Source: Plantago elongata
Lineage: Eukaryota > Streptophyta > Magnoliopsida > Lamiales > Plantaginaceae
Assembly: GCA_036897095.1 (NCBI GenBank)
Contig: JAYMSP010002314.1
Location: forward strand, 1 to 24,967
Length of the DNA stretch: 24,967 nt
Direction of reading: 5' to 3'
Of the stretch, positions 1 through 8,571 are shown piece after piece. Every line of letters begins with the position of its first letter. Positions within the stretch are counted from its first letter, which is position 1. The notes beneath the pieces are model-generated. The model did no database searches. It had not been told where the DNA came from and was given only the letters and a program-made list of their open reading frames with translations. A program made the position numbers and the translations under genes.

Positions 1-1049
1 ATGTCCTGGTCTTTTGAACATTTTAGTTCAAATTGCTAGGCAACAGGAGTGAGGATTTTGTTGTATAAGAAGGAAAATATGATTCTGAATTTCCAATGTA
101 AGGAAAATTGTGTTTATGTTTAATTTAATGTAATTAATTATTATTAATTCTAATTTAGCATTTGTTTTAAATTTTCAATTATTGAATTTCTCATAATATC
201 CACGTCCCTGATGAAGTGTTTAATCAATTTGAAGTGTCGCGCCAAGTCAGCCAACGGAGTGTGTTTTTATCGTCCAGTCAGCGAAAAAAATGTGACCTAG
301 GATCAGTTCGCCGCTAATTCGGCGAATTATGACCAAAAATTCCAATTCGTCGAAGTTGTGGACTGAAAATCACAATTAGTGCAAAGTGTTCACTGCACGT
401 GCAGAAAGTCCATAGTTTTGGACCAAATGTGCCTTTATCCCGATACTAAAAGTTAGAGCAATCTCTATCCCAATTTTTTCTTATATGGTGATTTGGAAGA
501 ATCTGACTGTTTCTCTATATTTCATCCATAGAAGCTTTTCGAGAAGTACGTAATTTTATATTGTAAGAGATGTGAGATATCAGAAAATCATTTTTAAATG
601 CTCAAATTATGTTTGTTCCAATTACAATCAAACACATTTATATTTGGAAAGAGTTTAAAATAATATTTAATTGTACAACTAAGCTCCATCATTTAGGAAA
701 TGTATAGTACTAATATTTAGAGCCTCGTGAGCATAATTACTACTCAAGCTGACGTGACAATTTCGAGCACTTCTATAAGTCTATTAATTAGTTTTTTTCG
801 AATGTATTTTGACTAATTGTATAATGTTGAATTTGGTATTGATTGTGGAACGTTTTATGTAGTTAAGATGTGGTGTATCATATAACTCCTTATGATTTAG
901 AATTTATATATATTTAAATTTTTTTTGGAGTTTACTAAATTTTCCTTCAAATAAATATGATTATTCATACTATAATAAATTGTTCTCTCAATTTAACAAC
1001 ACCAAACTTTAATATTTTATTAACAAATTAAATTAGTTACATATTAAAT
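1..1049. other. AT-rich intergenic sequence, no gene seen
   Basis: No open frame of convincing length or composition occurs on either strand. The stretch at about 230-450 is less AT-rich than its surroundings and contains a short inverted repeat (TTCGCCG at 307-313, CGGCGAA at 320-326, 6-base spacer) and a CACGTG core near 396. It ends in a phrase (about 410-440) of the kind common in decayed plant transposons. It could be a remnant of a mobile element, but no terminal repeats or coding homology support a class. Confidence 0.5.
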
Positions 1050-1912
1050 TATGAGACAATTACAAATTAGTGTCATACCTAAATCTTTCCTACACTTTAG
1101 TGTTATGTAAAAAACTTCCTACAATTTAGTGTTTATAATTTAATTTTAATTATGCTTTCTAACTAAATATTAAATATAGTATATTAAATAATAAAAAATA
1201 ATCTATAATTATCTAATTAGATTATGTTTAAATTTTATACGTTAGAGTAGAGTGATTATACAAGCATCATCAAAATAATCAAGCATAATTCAGTTTTAAC
1301 GTTTATTATTATCTCTTGCGGATATAATTGCAAGCATCATTTAACATTATATCACAAGCACTATCCAATATAAAACAACATCGTATTAGCAAGCATCATT
1401 TATCACTATATTACAACCATCATCCAATATGAAAAAAGCATCATATTAGTACTGCAAGCATCATTCAACATTACATTGCAAGCACCATATAATACAAGTA
1501 TCAAATACGAAACAAACATCATATTAGTACTGTATGCATCATTTAACATTAAATTACAAGCATCATATAATATAATCATGACAAAACAATCATCATATTA
1601 GTAAAAAACCTGATAATGAAATATGTAGGAATTTAAAAGGTTGATCAATTGATGATGATGCGTGTATCAATGGAAGATGCTTGTTTAAATTGTTTCAACT
1701 CGCATGTGAATGTGTTTTAATTTGATTTCCTATAAACAAGGGATTGATTTTTATCAACAATAGTGTTTTTAATTTTAAATCTACTAAATAATAATAAAAT
1801 TACTAATTTATAGAAAGTTTATCACCAATTTGTAAGAAGTTTTTAATGCATCACTAAAGTGTATGAAGTTTCTAAAAGTTACACTAATTTTAGTTATCTC
1901 TAAATTAAACAT
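1050..1912. mobile_element. Non-autonomous TIR element with internal minisatellite
   Basis: The left arm (about 1050-1140) and the reverse complement of the right arm (about 1801-1912) align over roughly 85-90 bases with mismatches and small gaps. Both contain the phrases ACTTTAGTG and AAAAACTTC in the same order. Each arm is itself built from about three 29-30 bp subrepeats. The interior is AT-rich, has no coding frame and carries a tandem array at 1331-1605. Long inverted arms, no gene and an internal repeat are typical of non-autonomous Mutator-like or foldback DNA transposons. The superfamily is not settled because no clean target-site duplication is visible. Confidence 0.55.
1331..1605. 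repeat. Tandem repeat, four degenerate 59-78 bp units
   Basis: Four units start at about 1331, 1390, 1455 and 1533. Each opens with cAAGCATCATT or a near match, continues with an ACATTA..TTACAAGCA segment and closes with ACATCATATTAG. Unit length varies (59, 65, 78 and about 73 bases) through small indels. The array lies inside the inverted-repeat element at 1050-1912. No open frame spans it. Confidence 0.75.
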
Positions 1913-2559
1913 TATGTAGGTTCTAAATGATATAAATTGAAATAATAATATCCCGAGTATTTATTAAACACTTAATACTCCATTTATAAATAAATCATTA
2001 TATATTAGGCATATACTACAAATAGACACTTTAAAAAGTAAAAATAAAGTATTTAATGTATTGGATTAAATTAGAACAACCGTTTTAAAAACATTTACGT
2101 TAATTCTCACATTTTTCTACTTTTTACTCATTATTTATTCAAATATTACATTATATTTTATATAATTAGATTGAGTTTATTATAACTGAAAATTAACTTT
2201 ATTATGTTATGAATTTATTATTTTAAGGATAAAATAAGTAGAGTCCGTAAAAGATCGGTAGGTGTTGCACAGAAAACGATGACAAAAGCTTGGTTATCGC
2301 CTCTTCTTGGGTTCATATATATTAGCTAATTTAGATGATACGGTGGTGTCTACGTACGTACATAGGGGTGTTGTTGCTAGGGATCAACATGGACAGTGTT
2401 ATTTGTTGACCTCAAAATTTGTGACTAATGGGTTTTTCTAAAAGGTGTGGAAGGTTTAACGAATAAATTAGAAACTGAGTTGCTTCAAAATTCTGAGTGG
2501 CAAGTGGCAACAAGTAGAAATTAAGATTAAATCTCTTAAGTCTATATATTATTGATTTG
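1913..2559. other. AT-rich intergenic sequence, nothing recognised
   Basis: This stretch is very AT-rich with many stops in all frames. No repeat array, inverted repeat or gene homology was recognised. A slightly more balanced patch at about 2240-2410 has no coding signature. Confidence 0.4.
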
Positions 2560-2689
2560 CATCTTCTTTTCACATTATAGACGAAACCAAGGCATTTGAT
2601 GTTGAATTTTGAAGGAGAGAAGTGATAAAGTAAAAAAAAACATTGAAACAAAGTAGGAGAGGAGGTGATGTAGTAGAAAAAAAATAGAT

Positions 2690-2805
2690 AAAGTAGAAGA
2701 TATATTGTATAAAGTAGGAGCGAGATTTTTCATTTAATGGATGAGAAGATGAAGTTGAGACGAACCAAAATGGAATACGGGGAGATGAAGCTAGGACGTA
2801 GGGAG
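2690..2805. mobile_element. Stowaway-type MITE, one end only
   Basis: The segment closes with GGACGTAGGGAG followed by TA (2806-2807), the usual terminus and target dinucleotide of plant Stowaway (Tc1/mariner) MITEs. The inner part (GAGACGAACCAAAATGGAATACGG at about 2757-2780) resembles subterminal sequence of that family. No matching CTCC(C/T)TCCGTCC end is visible upstream, so the element is either truncated on its left or its left end has decayed. The region from about 2590 may also belong to it. Confidence 0.45.
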
Positions 2806-2807
2806 TA

Positions 2808-3519
2808 TTTGATTTTAAATGACACCTTGATGTTGAATTTTTTTCCATATTCTCAACTGTTACTTTTAGTTGTTAAAAACAACGGATGATTGTAGCTTTT
2901 ATTTATTTGATAAACGTGTGTAGTTCTTGCTTGCAATTGGTTACATTTAAAAACTCTTATTGGATTACAAATCATGTAAATCGAATAAGCGTCTACCATC
3001 TCAAGATCAGACTCCACGAGATGGAATAAATTTTAATGAAAGTGGAAGTTTTAAATTAAAACTATACTAATTTAAAAGTATATTCTACATGTATTGATTG
3101 TTTATCCAATAGGTACTCAGTTTATATTACTATTCTATCCTCCGTAATATAAACATCTTCACATTAACTTCAATGGATGAAAATAGACAAGGGAGTCAAT
3201 AAACAAACATGTCCTTATTGGTTTAAGATAGATGGCTAAATGATCACAAAATTGGCTCACTCTCGCCCAACAACGTACAAAGTCCAAAAATTCGTCCAAT
3301 GTTACATATATGACACTAAACACATGATTGACAACATGATCAATGCTCTTGATTGCATTTCTTTATACACCTACACTCAATTTAATGTATCTTTCACATA
3401 TTACATATTAAACAAATTATTTATTATAGATCATTTAGTATCAATTAGAACTATAGATACTTGACCATAAATAAGAAGTTTGTGTGCAATATGCTATTAT
3501 GAATTGATCAAAATTACAG
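2808..3519. other. Intergenic, no gene recognised
   Basis: AT-rich sequence with no supported gene. A 74-codon open frame at 3240-3464 (+) has no family resemblance and could be chance or decayed upstream sequence of the Helitron pseudogene that follows. Confidence 0.35.
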
Positions 3520-5655
3520 TGGAAGAGAGCAATCCATATGCATAAATATACAAGATGGCTAGAGACCGTGTCTCGCTTGATAATGCATGTGAGGTACGTC
3601 TTCCACTTACTGCAAGATGCCAGGGGGATGGACGAATGTACAATTTACCTACTGCATTAGCGGTGACTTCTATTGTAGATAGTGGTGTCGATAACTTACT
3701 TGCAAAAAATCATATTATGGTTGAGATGATGAATGGTGACTTGAAGCATATAATTGAGTTTCTTTGATGCTAGCTTATTTATGTCAACCACGACTTTTGT
3801 CCATGGATAAGATGGATGGTATTTATATTAAGATGTCAAAGCTTATTCTAAGAGAGTTCTTAGATTTCCAAATATAAGATAGGGAGAATGAATGTCACCA
3901 ATGTATACTTAGCAGGACGTCATTATTACAATTCAGTGTTGATTCTAGAGGAAACATTATATTTAGAGGACTTTATGCTACGTTTTGAGAGCTAGAAGAG
4001 ATACAGTACTCCCAATCAATTATGTCGGTATCATAAAGATTTGATATGTCATTGAAGATCCATTTAAACTCATATGCAATACGATATTAAGCCTGATTCT
4101 TATGCAACATAACTACTCAAGGAAAAAAGGTTATTATGTGGGACGGGTTCCAATGACCAATATGCCTTGTTTTGAAGTGCTTAAAAGGATTTTTTTTTTG
4201 GGGTGGGAGGGGGAGGGAATTTTATGCATCAACCAACAATGCCATTCAAGGTTTGTTGATTATACTTGACGTAGACTTACGTTAGATAGATAGTGGTTCC
4301 GGGAGGGATCTAACATTATTAATGCAACAATATGCTCTTTCAAAATGTGGGATTCATTTGAGGACCTCAAACATAAAAAAACATGTGACTGCAAGTAATG
4401 GCTACCGTACGTCAATAACACATCCCATCAACTATATATTAAAAGGAAGCCATAAATTTGAGCTAGTATCATTGATCGAAAAAACAAGGATAAGGTCGTG
4501 AAGCACATGGATTGTCGTTATGTGTCCCCATGCAAAACAATGTGGAGGATATTAGAGTCCCATATATTGCATTATACAATTTATGTTGTTAAGCAATGGT
4601 CGTTCGTTTGAAGAATGAGAAGTTTGTTCCTTTCAAAGATGGTGAAAATGCATGTCAGATGTCTTCAACAAAGTCAATGCCAATTAATCGCAGTTCTAAC
4701 AGTGGCTCAAGCTGAGCAAATTAGATCCTTGAGTCCGGAAGCTATCTTATGCTAAAATTCCTCGCTGGCATTATTGGAAAATGAACATAAAATATGGTTC
4801 GTGTGTAACAAAGAAATAAAGTTTTGTACTTCTGGTATAATGGTGTTGACTATGATGTGCACGAAGATCACAAGGATCATTTGAAGCTATGCCACTCTTA
4901 TGCAATGATGGAGAGTATATTAGTGTTTTGAAATGGGCAAGTCTATGGGAATTTACGAGTATTTTACGTCACCTTTTCATTACCATGTTGTTATCACGTA
5001 GCATATCAAGGCCTGTGAAAGTGTGTAGCAAAACATGAAGTTTATTATCAAATGACATTAGATACTTTCAACAAAAGTTACTTAGCAATCACGGTACAAT
5101 AAATCTAATTAAAGACTTCCCACATCCAATGCAATAATCTCAGTTATTTGGTGATATGCCCGTATCGGATGAGTTTGTTATATAAGATGCTACTAATCAG
5201 TTTGTATTAGATGTTTGGAGTTGCAATGGAATATGACACGATGGTTTATACCCACAGTTGACTAACGGGTAGCGTGCCATGTATTATGTCTATTGTATAT
5301 GGTCAAAATAGCGAAGCATTCTTCTTATAAATCCACCGAGGGACACAAAAACCTTTATGTGAAGAAATATGCGCTCTGGTTTGAGGATTATAGAAGATAT
5401 TTTACTTCCTGTTGCATCCAAAGGGATTGCATGCATTACTCCTTCTTTATAAAGGTAGGACGCCAGTCCGGCATATTCGAGGTTTAGAATACGTTAGCAT
5501 AAATTACGATGTTTCATCATGCAATAAGCTCATGATTCAGAGGTCACATAAGGAAGCTCGACTTATTATTTGGGATAAGGCTCCCATGACAAACTGGCAT
5601 TATTTGAAGTGGGAGAAAGGAGCTTGAGTGGTGTGATGGACCGTTTATGATATTT
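3520..5655 (+). pseudogene. Decayed Helitron Rep/helicase (RepHel) gene
   Basis: Conceptual translation, allowing many frameshifts and stops, follows plant Helitron proteins in order. NPYA.IYKMARDR then GDGRMYNLPTA (about 3525-3770) matches the N-terminal Helitron helicase-like region. LREFLDFQI.DRENE (about 3845-3890) follows. KNKDKVVKHMDCRYVSPCK and TMWRILES (about 4480-4560) match the block after the Rep domain. KDFPHPMQ, MPVSDEF, a worn P-loop region (DTKTFM), LPVASKGIACITPSL and LIIWDKAPMT (about 5105-5600) match the PIF1-like helicase, ending near ERSLSGVMDR (about 5640). The expected HUH endonuclease motif is not visible between 4000 and 4300, so part of Rep is deleted or unrecognisable. 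Motif II reads DKAP instead of DEAP. At least ten stops or frame changes make it non-functional. No Helitron termini (5' TC, 3' hairpin plus CTRR) were identified. Confidence 0.85.
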
Positions 5656-7085
5656 TCATTTATAATTTTTCATGTTTCATGGTGCATGACATGTATTTTT
5701 ATATAAATTTAAATCAATTTAATTAAAAGTCAATAATATACAAAGTATACATGCCAGTCTCGGATAATTACATCATTATTTTGGTCTTAAAAATCATCGG
5801 AGTTCTTTTTTTTTTTTTGGACACAATGTTGCAGTGTACCATTTTTAGACTTGAATGGGTATATTCTACGGGTACTAAAATGATCGATGCACAATAATGT
5901 ATTCTTTTTGGACGGGTACATTCAAGAGTTACCAAAATGACGTGTCCATGTTGTAATGTATATTTCTTTTGGGGTTTTGTCAATACCACATCTATAATGT
6001 ACCTTAACAAAATCAAAATATTTGTATTCAAGTTCATTTCATCATCCGAACAAAGAAATCGAAGAAATATGAATAAACTTCAGACATTAATTAATTTTTT
6101 TTACAACCGCTACACCCAATCAGAGCTTGGCCACCTCGACGGGTCTATTCCAGCTCCATCCATCAGAGCTCCAACAATAGATCCCGGAGCTTGAAGAAGC
6201 CCTGACATCTTCAAGCTCCAACATCAGAGTTGATTGTTGGGTTTGGAGGTTTTATGGGGAAAACCGAATGTGACTACTTATGTATAATATTTTCGGTAAC
6301 TAAAAAACCGTTAGCAATATGGTAAATAGTGCATTTTGTAAAAAGTGTCATGCGTTTAACATATTCATTTCCCATTTATATGTATAAACTTTAGAAAAGG
6401 ATTATAACGCCGACAACTTTTTAATATGATCGTGTCAATCTTACTAATGGAACTCTATTCGTTTTTACAAGTATGAATGACTTCCAATACAATATTATAG
6501 GCGAAAGCATTTCCTCACATAGAGGTTTCTACTTGTTTGTCAACTTTGATATACTATAATTTATTTATTTCATATTTTGAACTCTTCCTCCATGTCCCGT
6601 ATCGACGGGCCATTAACTAGTTTTATATAAATATAAAAATATCATAAAAATATATAATGTGTGTGTAAAGTTAACATTTATTAACATTTTTGAGTTTTGG
6701 ATAGCTTTATTTATATATGAAATTATAACGTATGATCATACATATATGACGTAATACCGGTTCAAACGGTTTTAAACGGCCCATCCGATCCGACTCTGGT
6801 TGAACCCTTTTTAGAGGTTGTCCGGTTTAACTGTCCGGCCTGGCTTTTAAAACATAGCCAAATAACTTATATATTCAATATTCTGTTAATTAGATTAAAG
6901 AGTCATAGTTTGGCCAGAGATTTAGAAGAAGAAGTCAATTGTTAGATTCTTTCCAAGATGATAAGGCGAGTAGATTTAATAGAATTTTTAAATTATTTCA
7001 ACATATCTTTTTGATATTCTAATTTTTAGATATTCCAGTTTTAAGCATAACAATAAGAATAAAGTTGTTGAGAACATATTTAAAA
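5656..7085. other. Intergenic, transposon-like debris, no gene
   Basis: No gene is supported. The interval holds a poly-T tract near 5806-5819, a diverged 58-bp tandem pair (5853-5968) and, at about 6755-6850, a GC-richer phrase with repeated CCGGTT/CCGGTTTAA motifs of the sort found in dispersed plant repeats. The remainder is AT-rich with scattered stops. An 85-codon frame at 5937-6194 (+) has no recognised homology. Confidence 0.4.
5853..5968. repeat. Diverged tandem pair, period about 58 bp
   Basis: Two neighbouring units start at 5853 and 5911. Both read GA(A/C)GGGTA.ATTC......GGTAC/TTACCAAAATGA followed by a TAATGTAT..TTCTTTT segment. A weaker partial unit may precede them (about 5800-5850). 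No coding role is evident. Confidence 0.5.
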
Positions 7086-7334
7086 AAATTAATTCAATAA
7101 ATGATACTAAATTATATGCATGAGGTTATTTCAGGGGTTTCGGGGGTAAAATTTTAAATTGTCAAATGTAAATTGTTTATTTTTTAAATATTGGATATTT
7201 CTACTAAATTAATTCAATATATGACACTAAATTATATGCATGAGGTTATTTCAGGAGTTTAGGGGGTAAAATTTTAAATTATCAAACGTATTAAATATAA
7301 ATTGTTTCTTTTTTAAATATTGGGTAGTTCTACT
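7086..7334. repeat. Direct tandem duplication, period 120 bp
   Basis: The segment from AATTAATTCAATAAATGA (about 7086-7205) recurs exactly 120 bases later (7206-7334). The shared core is TTATATGCATGAGGTTATTT plus a following GGGGTAAAATTTTAAATT. The second copy has about a ten-base insertion (near 7290) and a few substitutions. Both copies are noncoding. Confidence 0.8.
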
Positions 7335-7451
7335 GATGCATATCAACGTCTAGTAAATGCACCATGTACAATTCACAAATATGATGTCAGTGTTGCAAAA
7401 AATATATAATGTGTGCTATAAATATTACCTTAACAAAATACTAAATATGAC

Positions 7452-7560
7452 AACATAGTACAACTCAGTTGGTAAGACGTTTCACCCCTAACTAATAGAT
7501 GGGATCAAGTCATCCTTCTATCGTTTAAACATAATACAAAATATTAGATACACCGGATCA
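7452..7560 (+). mobile_element. tRNA-derived SINE-like fragment, copy 1
   Basis: AACTCAGTTGGTAAGACG (about 7462-7480) resembles a pol III A box as found in tRNAs. GGGATCAAGTC (7501-7511) sits at about the right spacing for a B box. An AT-rich tail follows. No foldable cloverleaf or acceptor stem is apparent, so this is a SINE or tRNA relic and not a tRNA gene. It shares the phrase CTAA(C/T)TAATAGAT and its flanking order with the copy at about 8118-8205. Confidence 0.45.
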
Positions 7561-8117
7561 TTATATTAGTATATGTAAGCAATGTAAGTAAATAAGTTAA
7601 TTTGGTCACACGTGGCAACCTGGAGACGGCCTCGTGGTAAGATTAATATGAAATCAAGGAAATATGGTCACTCGTTATTCATACGCAATTCCTTAATTCT
7701 CAGGTCACATCACCGGCCAGATGAATCATTCCCCTACTTTAAAAGTATGCGAATACTATATTTAAATAATTGATGTAATTACGGACTCAAATTGTTAATA
7801 ATTAAATAATTATTTAATGTACAAATGATATCGAATGTATTTTTTTATATATAAAATTTATAAAAAAATTAATTTCAAATTAAAATAATTCAATTGTACT
7901 CCTACATTAAACAAATTATAAGATTTTCTTGTTATTATCATTGCTACTTATATAAAAAAAAATTAATTTCACCAATAATATAATAAATATTTCCTTTAAT
8001 TATGTAGATATTCTCATTAAAAATATCAGTCTATATCAACATAATTTATAATATTTATCATAAATGGTATATCATTGAAATTTTATGTTAACAATTACAT
8101 TTTGGTCGGAATAAAAT
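7561..8117. other. AT-rich intergenic sequence, nothing recognised
   Basis: No open frames or repeats could be assigned. A tRNA-like phrase GCCTCGTGGTAAGAT near 7628 is isolated and has no B box at the proper distance. Confidence 0.35.
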
Positions 8118-8205
8118 GGATTACGAAGTACCGCTTTATTGGTAAAGTCGATTCCTCTCTAATTAATAGATCCAGTTCGAGTTATCTTTAGCTATTTTAA
8201 AAAAA
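8118..8205 (+). mobile_element. tRNA-derived SINE-like fragment, copy 2
   Basis: TACCGCTTTATTGGTAAAGTC (about 8129-8149) aligns with the A-box region of the 7452 copy. After CTAATTAATAGAT comes AGTTCGAGTTA (8174-8184), which is closer to the B-box consensus GGTTCGANNCC. The shared order A box, CTCTCTAATTAATAGAT, B box suggests that both pieces derive from one SINE family. This copy ends about 370 bases before the CHUP1-like start codon, within its promoter. Confidence 0.45.
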
Positions 8206-8492
8206 ATGAAGTAGGTGGGTCTCCTTACATAAGCGGCCATTTCAAATTTCTGTGGAAATTGACTATATTATTTAAAGCTTATCAATTTAAACGTCTCTGT
8301 CACACAGATGAATTTGAGAAAAAGTTGTGATAAATTCTTTGATCTGACTTAACTCTTCCTTCTTAACCCCTCTTTTAATCTTGGTCTATAATACTCTTTC
8401 TCCTCAAAAACAAAATTCCACCACCTCTACTTATTTCCATTTGTTTATATATCTATACACCAAAATTCTTCAACTTTTCCTTTGTTTAGGAG

Positions 8493-8537
8493 ATGGGCTT
8501 TTTGAATTTTCTTTCTCCATCCATAAGCTTGTGGTGA
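8493..8537 (+). promoter_or_regulatory. Upstream ORF 1 (14 codons) in the presumed 5' leader
   Basis: An ATG at 8493 opens a 14-codon frame (MGFLNFLSPSISLW) that ends with TGA at 8535-8537. It lies 35 bases upstream of the CHUP1-like start. If the leader is transcribed unspliced, this uORF would precede the main frame. No conservation data are available. Confidence 0.4.
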
Positions 8538-8539
8538 TT

Positions 8540-8569
8540 ATGTTGGATTTTATATCGATGATCGTTTGA
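8540..8569 (+). promoter_or_regulatory. Upstream ORF 2 (9 codons) ending 2 bases before main ATG
   Basis: An ATG at 8540 begins a nine-codon frame (MLDFISMIV) that stops at TGA 8567-8569. The main ATG of the CHUP1-like gene is at 8572, in a different frame. Such a closely abutting uORF would be expected to affect initiation at the main start. Confidence 0.4.
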
Positions 8570-8571
8570 AA

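Noticed and set aside
1331..1605. CRISPR-like array
   Set aside because: Units are contiguous diverged tandem repeats of variable length with no constant repeat/spacer alternation, in a plant nuclear context.
5768..6194. Open frames of 85-89 codons on both strands
   Set aside because: AT-rich with no homology, and they cross a diverged tandem repeat; likely chance.
7462..7511. Functional tRNA gene
   Set aside because: Box-like motifs exist but there is no acceptor stem or cloverleaf; a better fit to a SINE relic.
7606..7660. Third SINE copy at GCCTCGTGGTAAGAT
   Set aside because: Only an A-box-like phrase; no B box or shared linker with the other two copies.
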